Assembly (NCBI RefSeq): GCF_022458865.1
Contig: NZ_JAJNMU010000017.1
Coordinates: 170,769-234,768, forward strand
Direction of reading: 5' to 3'
Source: Paenibacillus periandrae
Lineage (GTDB): Bacteria; Bacillota; Bacilli; Paenibacillales; NBRC-103111
DNA length: 64,000 nt
Shown here: one piece after another, positions 7,836 through 15,905 of the stretch
Numbering within the stretch: position 1 is the stretch's first letter
How the letters are laid out: each line of letters begins with the position of its first letter
Program-made: the position numbers and the translations under genes
Notes under the pieces: generated by a model
What the model saw: only the letters and a program-made list of their open reading frames with translations
Told to the model about the DNA's origin: nothing
Databases searched by the model: none

Positions 7836-8503
7836 CTATTAGACAACCTTTCACGACGGTTCTTCCAAAGCTTTTGGTTATGTTTGTATGCCAGATATAT
7901 TCCTGTTAAAAAAATGATTCCAAGAACAATAGGAATGGAGATATATACTACAGATACTTTAAAAGCTAAAACTTCTACCTGCACAGCAATGACAGCGACA
8001 ACCAAAACACCGGAAAGATAGAAATTGTAACCCTTCAATGCATCATTGCTTGTCGTATGGAAGCCCAACTTGTATTTTTGCAGTGGATATATGAGAAGCA
8101 TGAGTATAACTGTAACAATGAGTTCATAAATAGCGAATTGAAAAATAGAGGTTGTAAGCATTTGTTCAGAGAACATATTAAAATATGATCCAATGGATAC
8201 AACGAAGCCTTCAATAGAGGAAATTGCTACTGCACCTATTACACAAAGCAGCAAAGAAAAAATCAATGGTAAATTAAATAGCAGTGTAATTAATATAATT
8301 TGCGTTATTATTACTGGTAAAAACGCAAATAGAGGTACGTCAATAACATCTCTGATAAAAACGGAAAGTAATGCCATAATGAAAGCAATAAAAAAAACTT
8401 TGTACAGAGAATAACGAAAATAAATTCTGAATAAGGAAAGGCAAAGCAATACCAAAGCTGAAAACTCAATAGTAGTAAAAATGATCTTCGATAACACCAA
8501 CAT
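7832..8503 (-). CDS. Sensor-like polytopic membrane protein without kinase domain
   Basis: The 223-residue protein is almost entirely membrane-embedded, with six or seven hydrophobic segments (for example residues 1-25, 30-50, 55-75, 80-105, 120-145, 165-190, 195-215) and a short basic C-terminus (YKHNQKLWKNRRERLSNR). Its layout is like the ligand-binding membrane half of AgrC-type kinases, but it ends where a DHp/HATPase domain would begin. I do not recognise a named family. The ATG at 8503 with AGAGGTG upstream is preferred; an ATG at 8584 would add 27 polar residues. It overlaps agrB by 4 bases, so it is probably a receptor, exporter or accessory factor for the AgrD-type peptide. That role is inference. 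Confidence 0.7.
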   Translation of the reverse strand: MLVLSKIIFTTIEFSALVLLCLSLFRIYFRYSLYKVFFIAFIMALLSVFIRDVIDVPLFAFLPVIITQIILITLLFNLPLIFSLLLCVIGAVAISSIEGFVVSIGSYFNMFSEQMLTTSIFQFAIYELIVTVILMLLIYPLQKYKLGFHTTSNDALKGYNFYLSGVLVVAVIAVQVEVLAFKVSVVYISIPIVLGIIFLTGIYLAYKHNQKLWKNRRERLSNR

Positions 8504-8659
8504 ACTAACACCTCTATCACTATTTTGATATTCATGATTGTAATGGTACAAGAGAGATTTAGCGTAATAGGAAACATTTCTCAATAATTAAGTTTAGTTT
8601 AATATACTCTTGCTAACTTAACAAGTAGAATTTTGTCGAATAAAACGGTTTCATCAGAC

Positions 8660-9247
8660 TCAACCTTTCAAAGTTCTTACTAATATTGATATATAATTTA
8701 AAGCACTATGAATAAGCATTGCAGTGACAATGGTGCCGCTCTTTTTATAAATGTAACAAAGTATCAAGCCTGTAATAAAATAGGCGGATATATTTGATAA
8801 ACTAAAATGTCCAATAGCAAAAATTGAAGAAGAAACAATTGAGCCTACCCAAAAAAGATTTTTATTATTAAAGTATCCGAAAATGATTTTCCTATAGACA
8901 ATTTCCTCGACGATAGGAGCGACAACAACCACATAAAAGGGCATGACCAAATAATTTTGTATAAGATCATCCGTTATAATTTGGGAGTTTCCTATAATTA
9001 TAGCGTTAGCTGCATGTGCAAAAATACAATATTTAAGACCATTAAAAGCTGAAGTATACATTTCCTTATTTCGACATAGTGTGTTCAGATCTGTACTTTG
9101 GATTTCTTTTCTTAAGAGGATAAGAAAGGCGATGCAGCTGCCAAGAGGAAGAATGGAGACCGTATATTTGTTGAGAAAGAAGACAACGGGGCCTGGACCG
9201 ACAAATATGAAAAAGATGGCAAGTATTATTATATATTCTTTTTTCAA
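8660..9247 (-). CDS. CPBP family intramembrane metalloprotease
   Basis: A 195-residue multi-pass membrane protein with the CPBP/Abi signature: VEEIVYRKIIFG (EExxxR motif, about residues 113-124), FAIGHFS (second motif) and IHSALN (third motif), all within predicted membrane helices. CPBP proteases process peptides or are part of bacteriocin self-immunity. The start is TTG at 9247 with AAGGAG seven bases upstream. Its position within the agr-like cluster suggests removal of the AgrD leader (the role SpsB and others play elsewhere) or turnover of a signalling partner. That link is inferred from location only. Confidence 0.88.
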   Translation of the reverse strand: MKKEYIIILAIFFIFVGPGPVVFFLNKYTVSILPLGSCIAFLILLRKEIQSTDLNTLCRNKEMYTSAFNGLKYCIFAHAANAIIIGNSQIITDDLIQNYLVMPFYVVVVAPIVEEIVYRKIIFGYFNNKNLFWVGSIVSSSIFAIGHFSLSNISAYFITGLILCYIYKKSGTIVTAMLIHSALNYISILVRTLKG

Positions 9248-9306
9248 TCCAATGCTCCTTATGTAGGTAAGTAGGGAAATCAGAATTAAAGTCGAGACAT
9301 CAGAAG

Positions 9307-9966
9307 TTAATCCATTAATTCACTTTTATAACTGTAATGCAGTACAAAAGCAAGCAAGGTTACAACTGCAATCGCAATAACAAAAAACATTTCATTCCAG
9401 AAAAAAATAGAAAGACTAACCAGACTTAAACATATGATGCCTGTCATTGCGCTGAAATGAAGCTTGCTAAGCACTTCTGCTGTTTTAGGTTTTTGTATAG
9501 CATACCTTGAAGAAATAAAGGTAAATCCCCACCTAAACTTCACCATAATATAAGCTAACAGAATATTAAAAGCAGCTACCCAGGCACCTTGGACAACATA
9601 TTCATTTTGAGTTACTGTTAAAAACTCAGTGAAATCAAATTGAACTATGATAGCGTTATAACTGAACTCTATAAACAAACCGTAACCAAAAGTAATACCG
9701 ATCATGAGAATACTTTGCAGAAATCGCACCTTAAAAAATATCAGTAGGCACAACAAAAAAAACAGCGGTTGGATTATAGTGATTAAATAAACTATTTTCC
9801 AGCTTTGTAATAAGGCTCCTACATTCACCATAACGAAAGTTCCTGCTGCAATCGGGATTAAATAAGAACGTAAACGCATTCGGAAAATAACAAGAGAAAG
9901 AATAAACAATGAAGGCCAAACCAGAAAATGGATCATATATTCGGGTATGTGGTCAGTAGTAAACAT
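9307..9966 (-). CDS. Tandem paralogous membrane protein, copy 3 (transcription order)
   Basis: A 219-residue protein with about seven hydrophobic segments, paralogous to the two genes upstream. Shared marks are an N-terminal EYMIHFLVWPS-like motif, FRMRLRSYLIPI, an LLQSWKIVYLITIIQPL segment, RWGFTFIS in the middle and a C-terminal LHYSYKSELMD. No kinase, peptidase or transporter motif is seen and I cannot name the family. Like the gene next to agrB it resembles the membrane half of an AgrC-type sensor. It has a good ribosome binding site (GGGGGAG). Copy 3 is the most diverged of the three. Confidence 0.7.
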   Translation of the reverse strand: MFTTDHIPEYMIHFLVWPSLFILSLVIFRMRLRSYLIPIAAGTFVMVNVGALLQSWKIVYLITIIQPLFFLLCLLIFFKVRFLQSILMIGITFGYGLFIEFSYNAIIVQFDFTEFLTVTQNEYVVQGAWVAAFNILLAYIMVKFRWGFTFISSRYAIQKPKTAEVLSKLHFSAMTGIICLSLVSLSIFFWNEMFFVIAIAVVTLLAFVLHYSYKSELMD

Positions 9967-10029
9967 ATAACTCCCCCATTTAAAGTTGCTGATTTTTTTA
10001 CTAATAATATGTTCTAAATAATTAGAAGA

Positions 10030-10686
10030 CTAGTCATGAAACTCTCTCTTATAACTGTAATGAAGAACAAAAGCAAGAATTGTAGACGTAGATGTAAAGA
10101 TGAACAAAAACATGTCTTTCCACAAATACACAGATAAACTGATCATGCTAAACGAAGCAAGGAAAATTAAAACACTTAAGTAAAGCTTGTTTTGTATGAT
10201 CATGGCACTTGAATGAATTTTACTGTTTCTAGTTGATATAAAGGTAAATCCCCACCTACTTCGTATAATCAAGTAGGTTGTCATGTAATTGATAAACGAC
10301 ACCCAAAACCCTTGCATGATATATTCATCTTGCAGAATATCCAAAAAATATTGGTAGTTGAATTGAGCTACGATCATATTGTAAGCAAACTCTGCAATTA
10401 AAGAGTAAACAAATACCAAACCGATCATCATAATGCTGTGGAAAAATTTGAAACGAAACACAATCATCAGGCAAAATAAAAAAGCTAACGGCTGAATGAT
10501 TGTTAGTAGGAAAAGTATTTCCGAAGACTGCAGCAAAGCGGCAACAGGCGTCATAATGCAAGTGCTAACAATAATTGGAATTACATATTGTGTTAACTGC
10601 ACACGAAACAATGCGAGGGCCAGTACAAAAAAGGAAGGCCAAACCAGAAAATAAATCAAATATCCCAGCATTTGTTCAATAGCCAA
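10030..10686 (-). CDS. Tandem paralogous membrane protein, copy 2
   Basis: A 218-residue protein, seven predicted membrane segments, closely similar to the neighbouring copies: QMLGYLIYFLVWPSFF start, FRVQLTQYVIPI, LLQSSEILFLLTIIQPL, FRFKFFHSIMMIGLV, SRWGFTFIS and a LHYSYKREFHD end. The start is TTG behind GGAGG. The conserved aromatic and basic residues lie at segment ends, and the central RWGFTFIS loop is almost invariant across copies. Function unknown; a receptor or peptide-handling role in the agr-like locus is inferred from context. Confidence 0.7.
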   Translation of the reverse strand: MAIEQMLGYLIYFLVWPSFFVLALALFRVQLTQYVIPIIVSTCIMTPVAALLQSSEILFLLTIIQPLAFLFCLMIVFRFKFFHSIMMIGLVFVYSLIAEFAYNMIVAQFNYQYFLDILQDEYIMQGFWVSFINYMTTYLIIRSRWGFTFISTRNSKIHSSAMIIQNKLYLSVLIFLASFSMISLSVYLWKDMFLFIFTSTSTILAFVLHYSYKREFHD

Positions 10687-10757
10687 TTTTCGGTTCCTCC
10701 ATCTGAATAATATTTGGTTTCATTTTGTTAGTAAGAATGAAGTACCGAGCTTCTGGA

Positions 10758-11417
10758 CTAATCCAGGAGTTCTCTCTTATAGCTGAAATGTAAAACAATG
10801 GCGAGTATTATAGAAGTAATAGAAAGCACGACTACAAGCAGTTCGCTCCATAAATAAAGGCTTAAACCAATCATGCTTAAAGGAAAAGTGATTACCATCG
10901 CACTTACATATAGCTTATTTTGAATATTCAATGTCCCAGAACGGACTTTACTGATTCGTGGGGAAATAAAAGTAAACCCCCATCTAGCTTTTATTAGGAT
11001 ATAGATGGTCAAATAATTGATAATGGACATGAAAGTAGCCTGCATAAAATATTCATCTTTGGATATTTGTAGAAACTTTTCATAATCGATTTGAGCTACG
11101 ACCACATTGTAGCTGACTTCTAAGAATATGTTGTAGATGTATACTAGACCAAGCATAATGATGCTGTGAAAAAACTTGAAACGAAATACGATCATCAGGC
11201 ACAATAAAAAAACCAATGGTTGAATAATGGTTATTAAATAAATCAATTTTGAAGCTTGCAGCAAGGCTGCACTAGGAGCCAAAATACAAGTTGACACAAC
11301 AATAGGCATCACATATTGCTGTAACCGCATACGAAACAAAGCCAGGGCTAACATAAAAAAGGTAGGCCAGCCCAGAAAATGGACAAGGTACTCCAGAACT
11401 TGTTCAATAGCAAACAT
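10758..11417 (-). CDS. Tandem paralogous membrane protein, copy 1
   Basis: A 219-residue polytopic membrane protein, first of the three paralogues in transcription order. It shares EYLVHFLGWPTFF, FRMRLQQYVMPI, LLQASKLIYLITIIQPL, FRFKFFHSIIMLGLV, ARWGFTFIS and LHFSYKRELLD with the others, and is closest to copy 2. Ribosome binding site CGGAGGA precedes the ATG by about 7 bases. Triplication with retained length and conserved loops implies selection for dosage or for diversified ligand recognition. No catalytic motif is visible and no family name can be given. Confidence 0.7.
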   Translation of the reverse strand: MFAIEQVLEYLVHFLGWPTFFMLALALFRMRLQQYVMPIVVSTCILAPSAALLQASKLIYLITIIQPLVFLLCLMIVFRFKFFHSIIMLGLVYIYNIFLEVSYNVVVAQIDYEKFLQISKDEYFMQATFMSIINYLTIYILIKARWGFTFISPRISKVRSGTLNIQNKLYVSAMVITFPLSMIGLSLYLWSELLVVVLSITSIILAIVLHFSYKRELLD

Positions 11418-11457
11418 ATCGATTCCTCCGACCTATTATTTTGTGCCTCGCAGCTAT

Positions 11458-11769
11458 CTATTCCATAGCTTCCCTATGGCAAGCCTCCCTGATCACGACA
11501 AACCTCAAAACAATAACCATTACTTGTAGCAGCATGGCGATATGGGTATCGAAATAAAAGAGTGCAAAGCTGGATAGCATCAGGATGACAAGTGTAAAGA
11601 AATAGGTCGGCATCATCCGCTTGTTTTTTCGTGCTGTCTGGCTGAGGCAAAATACAAGAAAAGTTTCAAGGCTGAAATTGATTAAATAAATAGGAGGTAG
11701 CACTGATATAGCAGTATGGAAGCTGTAATAATTTGCGCCCAATAGGACCGCAGCCAACTCAACAATCAT
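11458..11769 (-). CDS. Small four-helix membrane protein
   Basis: A 103-residue protein made of about three or four hydrophobic segments with a short basic loop (SQTARKNKRMMPTY, about residues 43-56) and a charged C-terminus (REACHREAME). No recognised family. It starts 5 bases after the stop of the XRE-LytTR regulator and has no strong ribosome binding site, suggesting translational coupling to that regulator; a membrane partner controlling the regulator would be a reasonable but untested idea. Confidence 0.6.
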   Translation of the reverse strand: MIVELAAVLLGANYYSFHTAISVLPPIYLINFSLETFLVFCLSQTARKNKRMMPTYFFTLVILMLSSFALFYFDTHIAMLLQVMVIVLRFVVIREACHREAME

Positions 11770-11774
11770 TACGT

Positions 11775-12443
11775 TTAGCTTTTGCTACGGACAGGAGAGA
11801 TCGATGCTTCTTTGCCGCTTGTTTTGCCGAATGAGAATTCAAGGCTGGCCTGATTGTTGTTGGCTACATGCCGTACAATAAGCTCGTGGTATTTGCGTTG
11901 ACGGGTAGCTGATATCGTGACACAAACCCCTTCACCTGAGGCATCAAAATATAAGAAACCGCTGCGTTCGTCGTATTTGCGGATGTTATGAAAATTCACA
12001 TAGAGATCAGAATCAATCTTTTTGAATCCACTCTCTTCTAAGGTATCCAGGAAATCGCTGAAGTCTCTTAATGAATCAATGCTTTTCTTTAATCGGGTCT
12101 GCTGATCCGCATATATAATATCTCTCATACCAATTTCGATGTAGTACACTTGGCTAAGATCCACCTCAATATCAGGGGTAGCCGCGTCAGGCATTAAGTC
12201 GTGCGCTTCGAGATGCCCGGCTTTAATCATCAGTTCCTTATAGGGGTAGCCGTATGCGTTGGAGAGTTTTTGTAACGTATCGGGGGATGGCGTTATTTTT
12301 TCATTGGTGGAACGGTTTTTTTCTAATTCCAAGTCACGTATATACGCATGCGAAAGTCCGCTTTTTTTGGCTGCCTCTCTAAGGGAGATGGAACCTCGCA
12401 GACTTTCAAGAAATTTGCCAAAATTAGGGATAGCTTGTCCCAT
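11775..12443 (-). CDS. XRE-family regulator fused to a LytTR-like domain
   Basis: The 222-residue protein has an N-terminal XRE/Cro helix-turn-helix (about residues 5-75: LESLRGSISLREAAKKSGLS followed by YIRDLE and the PSPDTLQKLSNAYG part) and a C-terminal domain (about 95-200) with LytTR-like strand and loop pattern (YYIEIGMRDIIYADQQ, SGFKKIDSDLYVNFHNIRK, SGFLYFDASGEG). This is the same fold type as the N-terminus of the GGDEF-EAL protein at the other end of the cluster. The ATG at 12443 is chosen because AAGAGGTGA sits just before it. It heads the agr-like gene set and is divergent from the gene at 12635, with a perfect palindrome between them that is a likely operator. Confidence 0.78.
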   Translation of the reverse strand: MGQAIPNFGKFLESLRGSISLREAAKKSGLSHAYIRDLELEKNRSTNEKITPSPDTLQKLSNAYGYPYKELMIKAGHLEAHDLMPDAATPDIEVDLSQVYYIEIGMRDIIYADQQTRLKKSIDSLRDFSDFLDTLEESGFKKIDSDLYVNFHNIRKYDERSGFLYFDASGEGVCVTISATRQRKYHELIVRHVANNNQASLEFSFGKTSGKEASISPVRSKS

Positions 12444-12562
12444 TAAAATCACCTCTTAATCGTTATTGTAAGGGAGCTTGTGTAGAAATGAAATAGGTTG
12501 ATACGAAAATGTCGGAAGTTATTTTTATTTTCTCACATACTGCCAGTAAATTAAAGTAAACC

Positions 12563-12591
12563 TTGACGTAATGTAGTATAAATACTACATT
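12563..12591 (+). promoter_or_regulatory. Promoter with overlapping perfect palindrome (likely operator)
   Basis: A TTGACG box (12563-12568) and a TACATT box (12586-12591) are spaced 17 bases apart, a plausible sigma-A promoter for the gene at 12635. A perfect inverted repeat covers the spacer and -10: arms AATGTAGTAT (12570-12579) and ATACTACATT (12582-12591) around AA. XRE proteins bind such palindromes, and the divergent XRE-LytTR gene is the obvious candidate. Binding is inferred. Confidence 0.6.
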
Positions 12592-12634
12592 TATCACAGG
12601 GGGAGCCATACATGAATCGGGAGGGGGATACATA

Positions 12635-13072
12635 TTGAAAGACAAAAGCATGAAGCGTTGGAGCACCTACGAGCCCTTTTTTATTGAGTTTAACGGATAC
12701 AAGATTGCTGATATTGTCGTTACCAGTCATGCCCTGTCCCGATGGTCGGAACGAGTGGATAGCGACCAAGGTAATATCGACTACATATGCACCTTCTTAT
12801 GGGAGGTATTGAAAAACAATCGGATTCAGCCCTATTACGATAATGAAAAAGAAGTGTATTTAATCGATGATGATTTGGCCGTGGTATCCGAATTTATGGT
12901 GATTAAGGATGAAACGGATATCACGGGCAAACCTTTGCATAAAATGATTGTTGTTACCTTTTTGGGACATTTGTCCAAAGATATTCAGCTTCGCGATTTG
13001 AAAGCGTATTATTCCTGGCTGCGGCATTCACGACGAATGACACTGGTGAAGCATGGCAGGAAGCGCAAATGA
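12635..13072 (+). CDS. Uncharacterised protein, possibly DUF4258/BrnT-like
   Basis: A 145-residue soluble basic protein with a TTG start behind GGGAGGGGG. Residues about 28-42 (VVTSHALSRWSERVD) resemble the HA-xx-R-xx-R stretch of DUF4258/BrnT-like proteins, followed by acidic strands (VYLIDDDLAVVSEF) and a KMIVVTFLGH strand; the C-terminus is very basic (RHSRRMTLVKHGRKRK). The similarity is weak and no function can be assigned. It is transcribed divergently from the XRE-LytTR regulator across a palindromic promoter, which suggests co-regulation with the agr-like cluster or a regulator-effector pair. Confidence 0.6.
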   Translation: MKDKSMKRWSTYEPFFIEFNGYKIADIVVTSHALSRWSERVDSDQGNIDYICTFLWEVLKNNRIQPYYDNEKEVYLIDDDLAVVSEFMVIKDETDITGKPLHKMIVVTFLGHLSKDIQLRDLKAYYSWLRHSRRMTLVKHGRKRK

Positions 13073-13107
13073 ACTTACAGGGTTTTACTATGTCGTAATG
13101 CCGTTGG

Positions 13108-13968
13108 TTATTCATTGCAATCATAAGGGTTGGTGGTTTGGTCCTGCCGGTATTCAGACGGTGAGCGGCCAAACCACTTTTTAAATTGCTTGGAAAAGTA
13201 CAGTGCATCCCCGAAGCCGACGGATGAAGCGACCTGCTCCACAGTCAATGTGTCCTGCAGCAGCAGTCGTGCACGCTCCATCCGTATTTTCAGCAGGAAA
13301 TTCATGGGGGACATTCCGGTGTGCTGTTTGAACATTTTCGATAAGTGAGTGCGGTGATACCCAAGGCTTTGCGCCATTTGTTCGATGGAAATTGGTTGAT
13401 TGTGCTGGAGAGTCAGCCAACGGATCGCCTGTTCAATTTGCTGCTGAATCCCCGACGCCTCTTCCTTCGGAACATTGGTCTCATGATGGGATTGAGCGTA
13501 TTCGGCAAGGATGAGCCGAAGATAGCCTTGGGATTGCAAATCACTATTGGGAAGTCGCCCCTGCAGCTGGTGATCCAATTGATGAAATAAAGCATTCAGC
13601 TTCCGATGCTGCTTTGTCATATTCACAGGTCGGTGCTGTGAAAGACCCAGCATGTGCAAATATTCATCAGCCCGATTGCCCTTGAAGCCTACCCAACGAT
13701 AGCTCCACGGGTTCAATTCATCCGACTCATAGCTGACCAATTCCCCGGGAAATATAAAAAAGCTGCCACCGCGTTCCAGATGATAGTCCTGCCCCATACA
13801 GCGAAAGGTTCCTTCACCCGATACCACATAGTGCACCAAGTAGTAGTCAAGCACCTGTGGACCTACCTTATGCAGCGGATTCGTCTGCGCATGCCCGCTA
13901 AAAAGCACGGATAATTCCCCTTTACTGGGATGCGGATTGAATGAGACGTGATGATGATGTGAACTCAT
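13108..13968 (-). CDS. AraC family transcriptional regulator
   Basis: The 286-residue protein has an N-terminal cupin-like sugar-sensing domain (AraC_binding: LDYYLVHYVVSGEG, LERGGSFFIFPGE, WSYRWVGFKG) and a C-terminal double helix-turn-helix (about residues 190-280: ISIEQMAQSLGYHRTHLSKMF and VEQVASSVGFGDALYFSKQFK). A His-rich stretch follows Met-Ser-Ser at the N-terminus. The ATG at 13968 with CGAGGTG upstream is preferred over a GTG three codons earlier. This type usually controls sugar use, and the GH4 glycosidase gene 0.6 kb away is a possible target, although bdbC lies between. Confidence 0.9.
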   Translation of the reverse strand: MSSHHHHVSFNPHPSKGELSVLFSGHAQTNPLHKVGPQVLDYYLVHYVVSGEGTFRCMGQDYHLERGGSFFIFPGELVSYESDELNPWSYRWVGFKGNRADEYLHMLGLSQHRPVNMTKQHRKLNALFHQLDHQLQGRLPNSDLQSQGYLRLILAEYAQSHHETNVPKEEASGIQQQIEQAIRWLTLQHNQPISIEQMAQSLGYHRTHLSKMFKQHTGMSPMNFLLKIRMERARLLLQDTLTVEQVASSVGFGDALYFSKQFKKWFGRSPSEYRQDQTTNPYDCNE

Positions 13969-14044
13969 GTGGAACACCTCGATTGATTTTGATATGATGA
14001 AGTGTACATACCTATATTAGAAGGAAAACAAGGAGCGCTGAACC

Positions 14045-14476
14045 ATGGGTTGGAATCGGTTTATTAAAGAAAATGGACTACATATGTCTTGGATTGTTGC
14101 TGTAATGGCTATGTTTGGAAGCTTGTATTTTTCAGAGGTTCTGAACTACCTGCCCTGCAAGCTGTGCTGGTATCAACGAATATTGATGTACCCATTGGCG
14201 ATTATACTTGGGATTGCTGCCGTTCGCAAGGATACGAAGCAGTTTATCTATGTACTTCCTTTGAGTATATGGGGAATGGGGATTTCGCTGTATCATATCT
14301 TGATGCAAAAGACTTCCTGGTTCAAGGAAGCAGCGACTACGTGTGGGCCTGTTCCGTGTGATGTTGACTATATCAACTGGCTTGGTTTTATTACAATTCC
14401 TGTGCTGGCTTTTATGGCTTTTACATTAATTACAATTATTCAACTTGCTCTATGGTCTGCAGTTCGTAAAGGGTAA
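14045..14476 (+). CDS. bdbC: Disulfide oxidoreductase BdbC (DsbB family)
   Basis: A 143-residue four-helix membrane protein that reoxidises an extracytoplasmic thiol oxidase (BdbD-type) by passing electrons to quinone. The first cysteine pair is in LPCKLCWYQRI (about residues 37-47), the second pair in TTCGPVPCD (about 97-105), as in BdbC. No bdbD gene is adjacent, so its partner must be elsewhere. Ribosome binding site AAGGAGCG lies upstream of ATG. Family length is normal. Confidence 0.94.
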   Translation: MGWNRFIKENGLHMSWIVAVMAMFGSLYFSEVLNYLPCKLCWYQRILMYPLAIILGIAAVRKDTKQFIYVLPLSIWGMGISLYHILMQKTSWFKEAATTCGPVPCDVDYINWLGFITIPVLAFMAFTLITIIQLALWSAVRKG

Positions 14477-14597
14477 CGACAAACGTACTACATTTATCCA
14501 TGTGAAAATGGTTTGTCTCCATATGCATTCCCGGTTTCTTGACGTATAGTTCTAGTTAAGGTTATGAACTTATTCAATGAACTGGGAGGCTGTTACG

Positions 14598-15896
14598 ATG
14601 TCCAAAATTACATTTTTAGGTGCAGGTAGTACCGTATTTGCCAAAAACGTGTTGGGTGACTGTATGATGACACCTGCTTTGCAAGGCTTCGAATTGGCTT
14701 TATTCGATATTGATGCCGAGCGTCTGAAGGATTCCGAGAACATGCTCAATAATTTGAAGCAATCGATCGGAAGCACATGCAACGTGAAAGCGTATTCGGA
14801 CCGCAAGGAAGCGCTGCGCGGAGCCAAATATGTAGTTAATGCAATCCAGGTTGGCGGTTACGATCCTTGCACAATTACAGATTTTGAAATTCCGAAGAAA
14901 TACGGTCTGCGTCAGACGATTGCAGACACGCTTGGAATAGGCGGGATTTTCCGTAATCTGCGGACATTGCCCGTGATGCTGGATTTTGCCAAGGACATTC
15001 AGGAGGTTTGCCCGGATGTCTGGTTCTTGAACTATACGAACCCGATGGCTGTTCTGACGAACGGGATGAATACGTATGGCGGAGTTAAAACCGTAGGTTT
15101 GTGTCACAGTGTTCAGGCGTGCATGCCGCACTTGTTCAAGACGCTTGAGATCGATACGGAGGGCGTACAAACCAAGATCGCCGGAATCAACCATATGGCC
15201 TGGCTTTTGGAAGTGACCAAGGACGGTAAGGATCTGTATCCGGAAATTAAACGCCGTGCCAAAGAAAAACAAAAAGAGCAGCATACGGATATGGTGCGTT
15301 ATGAGCTGATGTTCCGTTTTGGCTATTATGTAACTGAATCCTCCGAGCATAATGCCGAATACCATCCCTATTTTATTAAGAAAAATTATCCGGAGCTGAT
15401 CGAACGCTTCAATATTCCACTCGATGAGTATCCACGTCGTTGTATCCGTCAAATCGAAAAATGGAAAACGATGCGCGAAGAGCTCGTTAACAACAAAAAT
15501 CTGGAGCATAATCGTTCCAAGGAATACGCTTCTTTTATGCTGGAGGCCATGGAAACCAACAATCCGTTCAAAATTGGCGGTAATGTGATGAACACGGGCT
15601 TAATCACGAATTTACCTCGTGAGGCTTGCGTTGAGGTGCCTTGTCTGGTCGATTCAAGCGGGGTAACTCCGACTTATGTAGGTGATCTGCCTCCACAGCT
15701 GGCTGCCTTGAACCGTACGAACATCAACACTCAATTGTTGACCTTGGAAGCGGCGATTACCGGTAAAAAAGAGCATATTTATCATGCGGCTATGCTGGAC
15801 CCGCATACAGCTGCCGAGCTGTCGATGGACGATATCGTAGCGATGTGTGACGATCTGATTGAAGCGCATGGTAACTGGCTGCCGAAATTCGTGTGA
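14598..15896 (+). CDS. GH4 alpha-galactosidase/alpha-glucosidase (MelA-like)
   Basis: A 432-residue glycoside hydrolase family 4 enzyme, which needs NAD+ and Mn2+ and cleaves by a redox elimination mechanism in the cytoplasm. Seen are the N-terminal NAD-binding FLGAGSTVFAKN, the NAIQVGG and FLNYTNPMA segments, and the metal-binding GLCHSVQ and AGINHMAW motifs. These match the MelA branch (alpha-galactosidase, possibly alpha-glucosidase or galacturonidase). The start at 14598 with GGGAGG upstream gives MSKITFLGAG as in relatives; an ATG 21 bases earlier is unlikely. No sugar transporter is next to it; the nearby AraC gene may control it. Confidence 0.92.
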   Translation: MSKITFLGAGSTVFAKNVLGDCMMTPALQGFELALFDIDAERLKDSENMLNNLKQSIGSTCNVKAYSDRKEALRGAKYVVNAIQVGGYDPCTITDFEIPKKYGLRQTIADTLGIGGIFRNLRTLPVMLDFAKDIQEVCPDVWFLNYTNPMAVLTNGMNTYGGVKTVGLCHSVQACMPHLFKTLEIDTEGVQTKIAGINHMAWLLEVTKDGKDLYPEIKRRAKEKQKEQHTDMVRYELMFRFGYYVTESSEHNAEYHPYFIKKNYPELIERFNIPLDEYPRRCIRQIEKWKTMREELVNNKNLEHNRSKEYASFMLEAMETNNPFKIGGNVMNTGLITNLPREACVEVPCLVDSSGVTPTYVGDLPPQLAALNRTNINTQLLTLEAAITGKKEHIYHAAMLDPHTAAELSMDDIVAMCDDLIEAHGNWLPKFV

Positions 15897-15905
15897 AAAT
15901 AGTGT

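Noticed and set aside
14480..14500. Half-site TACTACATTTATC resembling the palindrome at 12570-12591
   Set aside because: Only one half of the palindrome is present and the match may come from a common promoter-like word, so it is not called as a regulator site.
14700..15509. 269-codon minus-strand frame inside the GH4 gene
   Set aside because: Lies wholly opposite a clear GH4 gene with all family motifs, and has no recognisable domain or ribosome binding site.
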